Counted from the stretch's first letter, positions 9,344 through 17,207 are shown. The stretch is 44,088 nucleotides of DNA from an uncultured Bacteroidota bacterium (GCA_903821465.1 CAIJLK010000136.1:1-44088); one strand, 5' to 3'. Notes: generated from the letters alone by a model not told the origin. Made by a program: numbers and translations.

Positions 9344-9357
9344 ATATTTGCAAATAT
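9344..9357. promoter_or_regulatory. 14-bp perfect palindrome upstream of the secreted 117-aa protein gene
   Basis: ATATTTG followed directly by CAAATAT is a perfect 7+7 palindrome, 79 bases before the ATG at 9436. The 243-bp gap between the Dabb gene and this gene otherwise holds a terminator and AT-rich DNA. It could be a dimeric regulator site. It is AT-rich, so chance cannot be excluded. Confidence 0.3.
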
Positions 9358-9435
9358 TAAATTCTATTTCATCTATCCCCCCGATTATTTGTAAATAGTT
9401 AAAAATTTTATTACAACTAATTCATTTAGAGACCT

Positions 9436-9789
9436 ATGCGATTAAAAGTGCTTTGCTTACTAGCTATTTTATGTTCCATCTTTTTCGTTTTTTTACCTCA
9501 AAAGACACAAGCTCAACCTTCTTCTACAAAAAAGAATACTGTTGATTCAATCAATAAACAAGACGGTTTATCTTTTGAAACTGCCGTTATAATTTCAGAA
9601 ACATCTGAATTGAAAGGATTAAATGCCGAGAATAAGTGGATTAAGGATCACTACCTTAATTTTAAATTAAAAACGCAGACTTTAAGCATGCATGATAATA
9701 AACCCTTCGATGTTATAACAATCATAGTTCCAACAGATAAAGAAATAAAACTCTATTTTAATATCGAAAATTTTTATAACAAATTCTAA
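9436..9789 (+). CDS. Small secreted protein of unknown function
   Basis: A 117-residue protein with a clear signal peptide (about residues 1-26, cleavage after TQAQ). The mature part carries GLSFETAVIISETSELKGLNAENKWI and ends in TDKEIKLYFNIENFYNKF. I have seen this arrangement (GxSFExAVxI, a central tryptophan, C-terminal YFDIxxFF) in small uncharacterised bacterial proteins, but I cannot assign a function. No cysteines suggest a redox role. It is a single-gene unit flanked by a terminator on each side, upstream of a hairpin/heptamer repeat block. It has no evident partner. Confidence 0.8.
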   Translation: MRLKVLCLLAILCSIFFVFLPQKTQAQPSSTKKNTVDSINKQDGLSFETAVIISETSELKGLNAENKWIKDHYLNFKLKTQTLSMHDNKPFDVITIIVPTDKEIKLYFNIENFYNKF

Positions 9790-9802
9790 ATTCTTTATCT
9801 GC

Positions 9803-9841
9803 AAAAAAAAGTGGCTGCATCATTGATACAGCCACTTTTTT
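9803..9841. terminator. Terminator hairpin between the secreted protein gene and the repeat block
   Basis: AAAAAAGTGGCTG (9805-9817) pairs with CAGCCACTTTTTT (9829-9841). An inner ATCA/TGAT pairing extends the stem across one mismatch. A and T runs on both sides allow termination on both strands. The convergent GH3 gene ends on the other side of the repeats. Confidence 0.88.
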
Positions 9842-9844
9842 TAT

Positions 9845-9892
9845 GCCCCAGCCCCGAGTCCTCGGGGCTGGGGCTACAGTATTCCTTTTCAT
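9845..9892. repeat. REP-like GC hairpin plus GTATTCC tag, copy 2 (intact)
   Basis: GCCCCAGCCCCGAG (9845-9858) and CTCGGGGCTGGGGC (9861-9874) form a perfect 14-bp stem around a TC loop. The stem is strikingly GC-rich against this background. TACA and the tag GTATTCCTTTTCA (9879-9891) follow, then the long heptamer array. Copy 1 at 202-238 has the same order. This looks like a REP/MITE-type element; no RAYT or other transposase is present in the window. Confidence 0.75.
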
Positions 9893-10021
9893 CTTCACTC
9901 TTCACTCTTCACTCTTCACTCTTCACTTCTTCTTCACTCTTCACTCTTCACTTCTTCTTAACTCTTCACTTTTATCTTTTATCTTTTATCTTTTATCTTC
10001 TTCTTAACTCTTCACTTCTTC
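9889..10021. repeat. Long heptanucleotide array (CTTCACT, CTTAACT, CTTTTAT units)
   Basis: About 130 bases of tandem 7-base units: runs of CTTCACT broken by CTT insertions, then four TTTTATC units, then CTTAACT/CTTCACT again. The array runs into the 3' end of the GH3 gene, whose TGA stop (complement of 10012-10014) is repeat sequence. An open frame across the array on the plus strand encodes only low-complexity residues and is not a gene. Confidence 0.92.
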
Positions 10022-12285
10022 TTCCAAATTACCGAAGCCGATTTTACCTCCGCCGAGTTAGTTCCGATTTGAATAATAAATTCACCAGGCTCCCAGATCT
10101 TTTTCAAATCGCTATTGAAGAAAGATAATTGCTCTGGAGTAATCTCAAAACTGATAGTTTTTGATTCACCTGCTTTTAAAGATACTTTTTGAAAGCCTTT
10201 CAAATCTTTCACAGCACGAGTTATAGAAGCAACAGGATCGCTGATATATAATTGTACTACTTCTTCACCAGCATAATTGCCGGTGTTTTTCAACACGATA
10301 CTAGCAGTTAATTTATCATCTCCTTTTAATTCTTTCTTATTTAATTGAATAGCGCCATACTCAAATTTTGTATAGCTCAATCCAAAACCAAATGGAAACA
10401 ATGGATCGTTTGATTCGTCTAAATAATCCGATTTGAATTTAGTTGATCCTGTACCATCGTAAGGGCGACCAGTATTCTTATGATTATAATAAATAGGAAT
10501 TTGTCCGACTGATCTTGGAAAAGTTGCAGTGATTTTTCCGGAAGGATTATAATCTCCGAATAATACATCGGCTACCGCATTTCCAGCTTCTGTGCCAGGA
10601 GCCCATGCTTCTAAAATAGCAGTTGCATGCTCTTTTTCCCAAACCAAGGTTAATGGTCGTCCGTTGATCAACACGATCACTAAGGGTTTTCCGATAGTTG
10701 CAAGTGCTTTTAACAATGCTTGCTGACTTGCTGGAATACTAATATCAGCTCTACTAGAAGATTCACCAGACATATCGGATGACTCTCCTACCACTGCTAC
10801 AATAACATCTGATTTTTTTGCAACTTCAACAGCTTCCTGAATTAGTTCTGCGGGAGATTTACTATCCACATCTACTTGCGCTCCAATTGCATTGACACGT
10901 TTTGCAAATTCAGCATCGTCTGTAAAATTTGATCCCTTTGCATATACAATATTCGCATTATTGCCCACTGCATTTTTGATCCCTTCATAAACACTAACAG
11001 ATTTGTTCCAGTCGCCCGCCACAACCCAGGTACCGAGCATATTACGGCGGTTATTTGCCAAGGGACCAACTAGTGCAATAGTACCAGATTTCTTTAATGG
11101 CAATACTTGATGAGGGTTTTGCAATAATACCATACTATGTGCCGCCATATTTCTTGCAGTAGTTCTGTTTTCTGCAGTCAATATATCTTTAGTTGGTCTG
11201 CTTTCATCGATATAGCGATAAGGATCATCAAATAATCCCAATTTATATTTTGCCTCTAAAATTCGCAAACAAGCTTGATCGATATCAGCCAAAGAAACCT
11301 TTCCTTCATTCAATGATTTTTGTAAGGTAGTAAGCATGCCCTCTCCCACCATATCCATATCTAGTCCCGCTTTCAATGCACGCGCAGAAACGGTTTGCAA
11401 ATCGCCAATACCATGTGCCGTCATTTCATTTACAGAAGTGTAATCAGATACTACAAACCCTTTAAACCCCCACTGCTTACGCAACAAGTCGGTTAACAAC
11501 CACTGATTAGCCGTTGCAGGAACACCATCAATTTCATTGAAGGAACTCATCATACTTCCTGCACCTGCATCAATCGCAGCTTTGTATGGAGGCAGATAGT
11601 ATTCATACATTTTGATCTTACTCATATCAACTGTATTATACTCTCTTCCCGCTTCTGCTCCTCCATATAATGCGAAGTGCTTCACGCAAGCCATCATGGT
11701 ATTATTTAATGCAAGTGATTTGCCTTGATAACCTCTCACTACTGCTTTTGCGATCTCACCTCCTAAATAAGGGTCTTCCCCAGATCCTTCTGAGATCCTT
11801 CCCCAGCGTGCATCACGGGCGATATCAACCATTGGAGAAAAAGCCCAGTTCAAGCCATCTGCAGTTGCTTCCTTGGCAGCCATAGCTGCTACATTCTGAA
11901 TCATTCCTAGATCCCATGATGCAGAAATTCCTAATGGTATAGGATAAATAGTTTTATGCCCGTGAATCACATCCAATCCAAAGATCATTGGAATATGTAA
12001 TCTTGATTCTTTTACAGCAAGATCCTGTGCCTTCCGAACTTTTTCAGGGGAATAGATCCCAAATAATCCGCCCACCAGACCTTTTTTAATTTTTCCTTCT
12101 ACATCTGTACTCACTACAGAGCCAGTCGTAGCAGCTCCTCCAGGAATTATTAAATTTAACTGACCAATCTTTTCTTCCAGTGTCATCTTTGCCATCAAGG
12201 CTTTTGCTTTGGTAGTGATATCGTTTTGTGCAAACGATAACTGTGCTACTAATAAGGCTGCGGCAATCGAAATAGTCTTTTTCAT
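10012..12285 (-). CDS. bglX: GH3 beta-glucosidase, periplasmic (BglX-like)
   Basis: A 757-residue glycoside hydrolase family 3 enzyme with a signal peptide (cleavage after SFAQ, residue 20). The GH3 N-terminal barrel carries KHFALYGGAEAGREYN and the nucleophile Asp281 in FVVSDYTSV. The C-terminal domain carries GESSDMSGESSSR with the likely acid/base glutamate, followed by a fibronectin III-like domain. The order and motifs match periplasmic BglX, which removes terminal beta-linked glucose from oligosaccharides. It follows the isomerase-like gene by 9 bp (start to stop 12285/12295), so the two form one unit, probably under the operator at 13276-13296. The stop codon is provided by a heptamer repeat. 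Confidence 0.92.
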   Translation of the reverse strand: MKKTISIAAALLVAQLSFAQNDITTKAKALMAKMTLEEKIGQLNLIIPGGAATTGSVVSTDVEGKIKKGLVGGLFGIYSPEKVRKAQDLAVKESRLHIPMIFGLDVIHGHKTIYPIPLGISASWDLGMIQNVAAMAAKEATADGLNWAFSPMVDIARDARWGRISEGSGEDPYLGGEIAKAVVRGYQGKSLALNNTMMACVKHFALYGGAEAGREYNTVDMSKIKMYEYYLPPYKAAIDAGAGSMMSSFNEIDGVPATANQWLLTDLLRKQWGFKGFVVSDYTSVNEMTAHGIGDLQTVSARALKAGLDMDMVGEGMLTTLQKSLNEGKVSLADIDQACLRILEAKYKLGLFDDPYRYIDESRPTKDILTAENRTTARNMAAHSMVLLQNPHQVLPLKKSGTIALVGPLANNRRNMLGTWVVAGDWNKSVSVYEGIKNAVGNNANIVYAKGSNFTDDAEFAKRVNAIGAQVDVDSKSPAELIQEAVEVAKKSDVIVAVVGESSDMSGESSSRADISIPASQQALLKALATIGKPLVIVLINGRPLTLVWEKEHATAILEAWAPGTEAGNAVADVLFGDYNPSGKITATFPRSVGQIPIYYNHKNTGRPYDGTGSTKFKSDYLDESNDPLFPFGFGLSYTKFEYGAIQLNKKELKGDDKLTASIVLKNTGNYAGEEVVQLYISDPVASITRAVKDLKGFQKVSLKAGESKTISFEITPEQLSFFNSDLKKIWEPGEFIIQIGTNSAEVKSASVIWKKK

Positions 12286-12294
12286 TTTCTATAC

Positions 12295-13227
12295 TTATGG
12301 ATACAACAATTTATGGATATAATTATAACTGGTTGTGATATTTTCAATCGGACTAGGAGCGCCATCCTGCTCAATGAAAAAATACTTCATCCCAGCTTCA
12401 GAAGCATGTTCAAAAATACGCTTGAAATCAAAATCTCCCTTACCTACTTCAATCACTTTTTCTCTGGTCTTGTCCAAATCCTTCACATGCCATAAATGGA
12501 ACCTTCCCTTATTGGCTTTGAACATTTCAACAGGATCCTTTCCAGCTTTCATAGCCCAAGCCAAATCTAATTCCATTTTCACTAAAGCAGGATCAGTCTG
12601 ACTTAATAACAAATCATATGGTATTACTCCATCTACAGTTTTAAATTCTGCATCGTGGTTATGATAGGCAAATAATAGTCCAGCTTTTTTGGCTGCCACA
12701 GATGCTTTATTCAGGGTTTCGATGGATGCTTTTATTTCATCTAAAGTACCAATTGGTGTATTCGCACAAACCAAATAAGTTACGCCTCCTTCTGCAGCTT
12801 GGTCGATCAGTTCTTGATAATTATCGCGCAAGTTCTTCATCGGGGGAATCACTAACGGTTTCCCATCAGCACCCAATGGCATCTTAGCCCCAGCTGGCAT
12901 TTTAAAAGGAGCTCCTAACACATGGTGTGAGCGCCATACCATTCCAAGATCTTTTAAAGTAGTTGCAAATTCTTTAGGCTTCATGCCATAATAACCACCC
13001 AATTTGCTGAAAGCAGATTCAATTTCCTTATAACCCACTTTCGCTATCTTTTCTAAATACCCTTTTGGATCCTGATCCAAAATCCCAAACAAGGTATATA
13101 ATTGAAGTCCCTCATTCGGATAATTAGGCTTATTAAATAAGCCATTTGCAAATAATTGATTCTGGAATAATACAGAACCTAACCCCAGAGCAGCTGTTTG
13201 CTTTAAGAAGTTTCTACGTTGATTCAT
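12295..13227 (-). CDS. Sugar phosphate isomerase/epimerase-like TIM-barrel protein with Tat-type leader
   Basis: A 310-residue protein of the AP-endonuclease-2-like TIM-barrel superfamily (IolE/xylose isomerase-like). The N-terminus MNQRRNFLKQTAALGLGSVLF looks like a twin-arginine-type leader (RRNFLK), so the mature protein is probably exported. Family residues are seen in LFAYHNHDAEF, VKMELDLAWAMKAGKDP, RFHLWHVKD (metal ligands Glu, Asp, His) and the C-terminal FIEQDGAPSP. It is the first gene of the unit with the GH3 glucosidase. Exported isomerase-like proteins of this type occur in Bacteroidota loci that degrade glycosides through 3-keto intermediates. That role here is inference. Confidence 0.8.
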   Translation of the reverse strand: MNQRRNFLKQTAALGLGSVLFQNQLFANGLFNKPNYPNEGLQLYTLFGILDQDPKGYLEKIAKVGYKEIESAFSKLGGYYGMKPKEFATTLKDLGMVWRSHHVLGAPFKMPAGAKMPLGADGKPLVIPPMKNLRDNYQELIDQAAEGGVTYLVCANTPIGTLDEIKASIETLNKASVAAKKAGLLFAYHNHDAEFKTVDGVIPYDLLLSQTDPALVKMELDLAWAMKAGKDPVEMFKANKGRFHLWHVKDLDKTREKVIEVGKGDFDFKRIFEHASEAGMKYFFIEQDGAPSPIENITTSYNYIHKLLYP

Positions 13228-13275
13228 TTGGTTGATTGATTTAAGGCAGGAAGAATTGATGCAATCGAATGCTTT

Positions 13276-13296
13276 ATTGCGTCGTTATGACACAAT
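13276..13296. promoter_or_regulatory. Inverted-repeat operator in the divergent isomerase/Nudix-regulator promoter region
   Basis: ATTGCGTC (13276-13283) and GACACAAT (13289-13296) form an inverted repeat with 7 of 8 bases matching around the 5-base spacer GTTAT. It lies 49 bases upstream of the isomerase ATG and 66 bases upstream of the preferred Nudix-regulator ATG. It overlaps a candidate minus-strand -7 element, TAGCATTG (complement of 13293-13300). Position and symmetry fit a repressor site for the adjacent Nudix/winged-helix regulator. Confidence 0.55.
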
Positions 13297-13361
13297 GCTA
13301 CCGATAAATGTTTAAAACCGGAAATATTTCGGGAGAGAATTTATCTTATTTTCGATGTATC

Positions 13362-14135
13362 ATGGCAGCCCAAAAAACGTTTAGAGAAGTTCTTGTTGAA
13401 GGAGAAGCATTATTTCAGCCTTCTGTATCGCTCGACTGCGTCATTTTCGGCTTTCACGAAAACGAATTAAAGGTTTTATTGGTTAAGGCAAAATCCAATG
13501 ACCACTGGTCTTTACCAGGTGGATTCGTTTTTAAAGAAGAAGATCTAGAAGATGCCGCCATTCGAGTATTAAAAGAGAGAACTGGCATCAACGATATTTT
13601 TTTACAACAATTTCATGTCTTTGGCTCCGCAAATCGTTCTGATTGGAATATACATAGATCAAACTTTAAGAAGGATGGAATTGAGATCGGACCCGATCAC
13701 TGGCTTCTTAAAAGATTCATCACTGTGGGCTATTATGCTTTAGTAGAATTTGCACATGTTACCCCAACGCCAGATACAAGTTCAGACGCTTGCGCTTGGT
13801 GGGACTTAAACATAATTGAAGAACTCTTCATGGATCACAAACAAATCCTTGATAAGGCCTTGGAAACACTTAGGCTTCAACTGAATCACTTACCTATTGG
13901 ATACAATTTGTTGCCTCAGAAATTTACTATGCCTGAATTACAAAAACTGTATGAAACCATTTTAAATAAGTCGTTGGACCGCCGAAATTTTCAAAGAAGA
14001 ATGACGGGTTTTGGAATTTTAAAACGATTAAAAGAAACACGTAAAGGTGGTGCGCACAGAGCTCCTTTTCTTTATTCTTTTGATATGCGTAAATACCGCA
14101 AGGCATTGAAACAAGGGCTTCATGGAGGATGGTAA
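13362..14135 (+). CDS. Nudix/winged-helix transcriptional regulator (NrtR/AraR type)
   Basis: About 257 residues: an N-terminal Nudix domain and a C-terminal winged helix (about LLPQKFTMPELQKLYETIL through GILKRLKETRKGGAHRAPF). The Nudix box is degenerate: the REUxEE core reads RVLKER, so catalysis is unlikely and effector sensing more likely. Such proteins regulate NAD, arabinose or xylose genes; the Bacteroides AraR regulator is of this kind. An in-frame ATG at 13308 would add 18 residues. I prefer 13362 because the protein then begins directly before the conserved fold, and TATTTTCG (13347-13354), close to the -7 consensus, lies just upstream. It is divergent from isomerase/GH3 and followed by a HAD gene. 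Confidence 0.8.
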   Translation: MAAQKTFREVLVEGEALFQPSVSLDCVIFGFHENELKVLLVKAKSNDHWSLPGGFVFKEEDLEDAAIRVLKERTGINDIFLQQFHVFGSANRSDWNIHRSNFKKDGIEIGPDHWLLKRFITVGYYALVEFAHVTPTPDTSSDACAWWDLNIIEELFMDHKQILDKALETLRLQLNHLPIGYNLLPQKFTMPELQKLYETILNKSLDRRNFQRRMTGFGILKRLKETRKGGAHRAPFLYSFDMRKYRKALKQGLHGGW

Positions 14136-14150
14136 AATCATTGAGTTAAA

Positions 14151-14837
14151 ATGGCAAAAAACATCAAAGCAATTATTTTTGATCTGGATGGGGTCATCAT
14201 CGATTCCAATCCAGCCATTATTGAATTCTGGAGCGATTGGGCTACTAAAGAAGGCTTTAGCTTGAACGACGAAATGATTCGGGAATGGGTATTTGGCAGA
14301 AGAGTTACGGCAACTATTGAGGGCTTATTTGCGCATATAACTGCAGAAAGAAAAAAAGAGATCGAAGACGCAGGCTATTTATTCGATCAGGCAATGAAGC
14401 CCGAGGGCATATTGGGAATTCAATCATTCATCCAGAGCTTAACTCAAATTCAATTTACAATCGGCGTAGCAACTAGTTCACACCATGCCAGAATGTTACA
14501 AATGTTAGAACGAGTGGGTGTGTCTGATTCATTTGTACATTTTGTAACAGCTCATGATGTAAGTAAGGGTAAACCTGATCCAGAACCCTATTTAAAAATG
14601 GCAGAGAAACTGGCTATTCTACCTGCACACTGTTTAGTTTTTGAAGATGCAAACAGTGGCATACAATCTGCTGTAGCAGCGGGTATGCAAACAATTGGCA
14701 TTGGCAATGAGCTGACTAAAGAAGAATTATTATCACATGGTGCAAAAGAAGTGATCTCAGATTTTACTGAAATTTTATTGCAGTCCAAACAGCTCCTCAC
14801 CATTAATGGAAATAAGTACCAGTTAGATGCAGTTTAA
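14151..14837 (+). CDS. HAD-family sugar phosphatase / beta-phosphoglucomutase-like
   Basis: A 228-residue HAD hydrolase. Motif I is FDLDGVIIDS (residues 10-19), with the nucleophile Asp and the acid Asp two residues on. A helical cap follows. Motif II is VATSSH, motif III is the lysine in SKGKPDPEPY, and motif IV is FEDANSGIQSAVAAG. This is the beta-phosphoglucomutase/phosphatase subgroup; which of the two it is cannot be told from sequence alone. It starts 16 bases after the Nudix-regulator stop, so the two are probably one unit, which supports a sugar-phosphate role. Its stop is 5 bases from the convergent cmk stop. Confidence 0.82.
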   Translation: MAKNIKAIIFDLDGVIIDSNPAIIEFWSDWATKEGFSLNDEMIREWVFGRRVTATIEGLFAHITAERKKEIEDAGYLFDQAMKPEGILGIQSFIQSLTQIQFTIGVATSSHHARMLQMLERVGVSDSFVHFVTAHDVSKGKPDPEPYLKMAEKLAILPAHCLVFEDANSGIQSAVAAGMQTIGIGNELTKEELLSHGAKEVISDFTEILLQSKQLLTINGNKYQLDAV

Positions 14838-14842
14838 TCTGG

Positions 14843-15520
14843 TTAATCAATAATTTTCTTCGCCCATTTTAAAACAATTTCCAATTGTTCTTCACGAGTT
14901 AAATTGCTATTGTCAAGTTCAATGGCGTCTTCGGCTTTTCTAAGGGGACTAACTTCGCGATGACTATCGATGTAATCGCGCGACTCTAAATTATTTTTAA
15001 CCTCTTCCATCCTAATGTTCGGATTCTTTTCAAACATCTCCTTGTATCTGCGTTCAACACGAATGGCAGGATCGGCCATTACAAATATTTTCAATTCTGC
15101 AGCTGGGAAAACCGTTGTTCCAATATCTCGTCCATCCATCACGATCCCTTTTTTGTCACCCATCAATTGCTGTTGCGCAACAGCAAATTCCCGCACTTCT
15201 TTTACGGCAGATACGGCACTCACATTATCGCTAACAGGCATTTCTCTAATGGGCACTTCTACATCTTCGTGATTCAAATACATGTCTGACTTTCCAGAAT
15301 TTGCATTGTATTGAAAATCTAAAACGATCTGCTTTAACGCAGCTACTACTTCCTCGGTTTTGTTCCAATCAATTCTATGGCGAAGAAAATACAATGTAAT
15401 AGCCCGGTACATAGCGCCTGAATCGATAAACACATAATTCAATTCATTGGCTAACTGACGAGCTAATGTACTTTTTCCACAAGAAGAAAATCCGTCGAGA
15501 GTAATAATAATTTTACGCAT
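14843..15520 (-). CDS. cmk: Cytidylate kinase
   Basis: A 225-residue (d)CMP kinase, normal length for the family. The P-loop GFSSCGKST is at residues 10-18. Further family segments are YVFIDSGAMYRAITLYFLR, VVMDGRDIGTTVFPAAELKIFV and the lid-region arginines in RVERRYKEM. It converts CMP/dCMP to the diphosphate in the cytoplasm. It appears monocistronic, with a near-consensus -7 element (CAACTTTG, complement of 15554-15561) 34 bases upstream. Confidence 0.95.
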   Translation of the reverse strand: MRKIIITLDGFSSCGKSTLARQLANELNYVFIDSGAMYRAITLYFLRHRIDWNKTEEVVAALKQIVLDFQYNANSGKSDMYLNHEDVEVPIREMPVSDNVSAVSAVKEVREFAVAQQQLMGDKKGIVMDGRDIGTTVFPAAELKIFVMADPAIRVERRYKEMFEKNPNIRMEEVKNNLESRDYIDSHREVSPLRKAEDAIELDNSNLTREEQLEIVLKWAKKIID

Positions 15521-15602
15521 AATTCTTCGGCCTAACCGATGGTTTAATTAACACAAAGTTGCGGTAAAAAAAAGTGATTTCAAACTAATCGGTCGCCCGC
15601 TA

Positions 15603-16511
15603 TTATTTCAAACCCGCAAAAAGATTGGGGTAGTCCGAAATAATACCATGAACACCCCTATTTTTCAAGGCCTGCATACTTGCCAGATCATTCACTGTCC
15701 ACGGTATGATTTGAATCCCCGCGTCCCTGCATTGTTTCACCAATAGATCTGTAACTAATTTATGAGCGGGACTATATATTGTGGGTAAGAATCCCAAATC
15801 TTTTAATTGTAATGCAAAAGCCTTCTTGTCGAAGTCATCTATTAATAAAGCCGTTTTGAATTGGGGATATTTTGAATGCAGATATTGTAGGGTTCTGATA
15901 TCGAATGATTGAATAATGACTTTCGACTGCATTTTTTTAGTTAGTATCACATCTACTAACAAGTCAACAAATTCTTCCGGTGCAGGATGGTAGATCCCAT
16001 CTGTTTTTGCGGTGGTTTTTGTTTCGATATTGAATTGAGGAATAGGGGTATTTTTTTTCAAGCAATAGGCCTGAACAGAATCGAAAACTGCTGATAGTAA
16101 TGGTTTGATTGCAGCGATTCTTTCCTGCTGTGGAAATCTAGGATGTGGCTTCAACCCTACATCAAATTTTTGAATCTCAGCATAATTCAACAGAAACATA
16201 TTATAACGCTTCTCGGTAGATTCTTCAATAAAACCACTATCTGGTTTAGTAGTTATTTCATGATTAAAAAAAGGTTCATGACTTAAGAAAACTTTTTTAT
16301 CCTTACTAATCGAAGCATCCATTTCCAAAGTAGTTACGCCAAGATCAATGGCTTTAAGCATTGCTGGGATGGTGTTCTCAGGCATTAATCCCCTGCAACC
16401 TCTATGACCTTCTTTATCGAAAGGCGTTTCCCCAAATCCTTTGCTATGCGGCAGTTTGGCTGTCATACAGGATACACTTAAAATAATAAATAATAGGATT
16501 GCCGATTTCAT
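15603..16511 (-). CDS. Glycerophosphodiester phosphodiesterase, lipoprotein
   Basis: About 302 residues with a lipobox-like LSVSC near residue 15, so probably membrane-anchored in the periplasm. GDPD family motifs are GHRGCRGLMPENTIPAM, LEMDASISKDKKVFLSHEP (metal-binding Glu and Asp, catalytic His), and the C-terminal IIPWTVND and HGIISDYPN. It cleaves glycerophosphodiesters to glycerol-3-phosphate. A TTG lies one codon upstream, but the ATG at complement 16509-16511 overlaps the PaiB-like stop as TGATG and is the likely coupled start. It is the second gene of the pair. Confidence 0.9.
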   Translation of the reverse strand: MKSAILLFIILSVSCMTAKLPHSKGFGETPFDKEGHRGCRGLMPENTIPAMLKAIDLGVTTLEMDASISKDKKVFLSHEPFFNHEITTKPDSGFIEESTEKRYNMFLLNYAEIQKFDVGLKPHPRFPQQERIAAIKPLLSAVFDSVQAYCLKKNTPIPQFNIETKTTAKTDGIYHPAPEEFVDLLVDVILTKKMQSKVIIQSFDIRTLQYLHSKYPQFKTALLIDDFDKKAFALQLKDLGFLPTIYSPAHKLVTDLLVKQCRDAGIQIIPWTVNDLASMQALKNRGVHGIISDYPNLFAGLK

Positions 16512-17140
16512 CAATCATTCATTTGAGTAGGGTTCTTCTTCATTTCTTCAGCTACAATGATCGATGACAGATCTCCTTTCTCTAATTCCTCTACGATATT
16601 GTGAAAACTTTTTTTATTTCGATTCTGACTCATTTTAAACACATGTTGTAAATCGGTTACTTCAATTTCTAAGGCAACGATCGCTTTCATATTGGTCTTC
16701 ATATACTCATTAGGCAAATTTTTTACCTGTGATGGAGAATTTGCATCTTTCTCAAAATGAGCAGTAAGATTGGTTAGCAGTTCAAATAATTCCTGCTCAG
16801 ATAAAAATCGCAAATTTCCTTTAGCATGAACGGCCTGGTAATTCCAAGTGCTACCACGATCATCGTTATGGTACCAGCTCGAACTCACATAAGCATTTGC
16901 CCCTTGAAAGATCACGAGCACATGGGCATTATTTTCAAAAGCCTGATGGTGATCTTGTTTGCGCATTATATGTGCTTGCAGAAATAGTTTTTCATCACGT
17001 TCAACAAGTAAAACCGGAACATGGGTGGCAACAGGAAGATTGTTTTTATCGATCCCACAAATGGTAACAAAAGGATGGGCTCTCATAAATGCCAACACTT
17101 CTGCCTGTTCTGTTGCTTTAAAATACGGCACGTTATACAT
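16511..17140 (-). CDS. PaiB-like FMN-binding protein
   Basis: A 209-residue protein of the FMN-binding negative transcriptional regulator (PaiB) family with a split-barrel fold. Typical segments are MYNVPYFKATE at the start, FVTICGIDKNNLPVATHVPVLL, HIMRKQDHHQAF, VLVIFQGANAYVSSSWY and STWNYQAVHAKG. In Bacillus, PaiB influences sporulation and degradative enzymes; the biochemical role elsewhere is unclear. It is upstream of and coupled to the GDPD lipoprotein gene by a 1-base overlap, and is separated from mrp by a terminator. Confidence 0.88.
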   Translation of the reverse strand: MYNVPYFKATEQAEVLAFMRAHPFVTICGIDKNNLPVATHVPVLLVERDEKLFLQAHIMRKQDHHQAFENNAHVLVIFQGANAYVSSSWYHNDDRGSTWNYQAVHAKGNLRFLSEQELFELLTNLTAHFEKDANSPSQVKNLPNEYMKTNMKAIVALEIEVTDLQHVFKMSQNRNKKSFHNIVEELEKGDLSSIIVAEEMKKNPTQMND

Positions 17141-17159
17141 GCTTCGAATGTAAACATAA

Positions 17160-17193
17160 AAAAGCTCCCAACATGGATAATGCGGGAGCTTTT
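17160..17193 (-). terminator. Terminator between mrp and the PaiB-like gene
   Basis: AAAAGCTCCC and GGGAGCTTTT form a 10-bp stem around a 14-base loop. On the minus strand it is followed by a T run, 15 bases after the mrp stop. Confidence 0.85.
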
Positions 17194-17207
17194 AAAAACT
17201 TAATAAC

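Noticed and set aside
9889..10021. CRISPR-like array
   Set aside because: Units are 7 bases in direct tandem, with no spacers and no cas genes nearby.
9811..10128. A 105-residue open frame rich in Leu, Ser and Phe on the plus strand
   Set aside because: It runs through the terminator, the GC hairpin and the heptamer array into the antisense of the GH3 gene. Its composition only reflects 7-base repeats read in three frames.
13308..13361. Upstream ATG extension of the Nudix-type regulator
   Set aside because: The extra 18 residues are not typical of the family, and the likely -7 element lies inside this stretch. The start at 13362 is preferred, but this is not proven.
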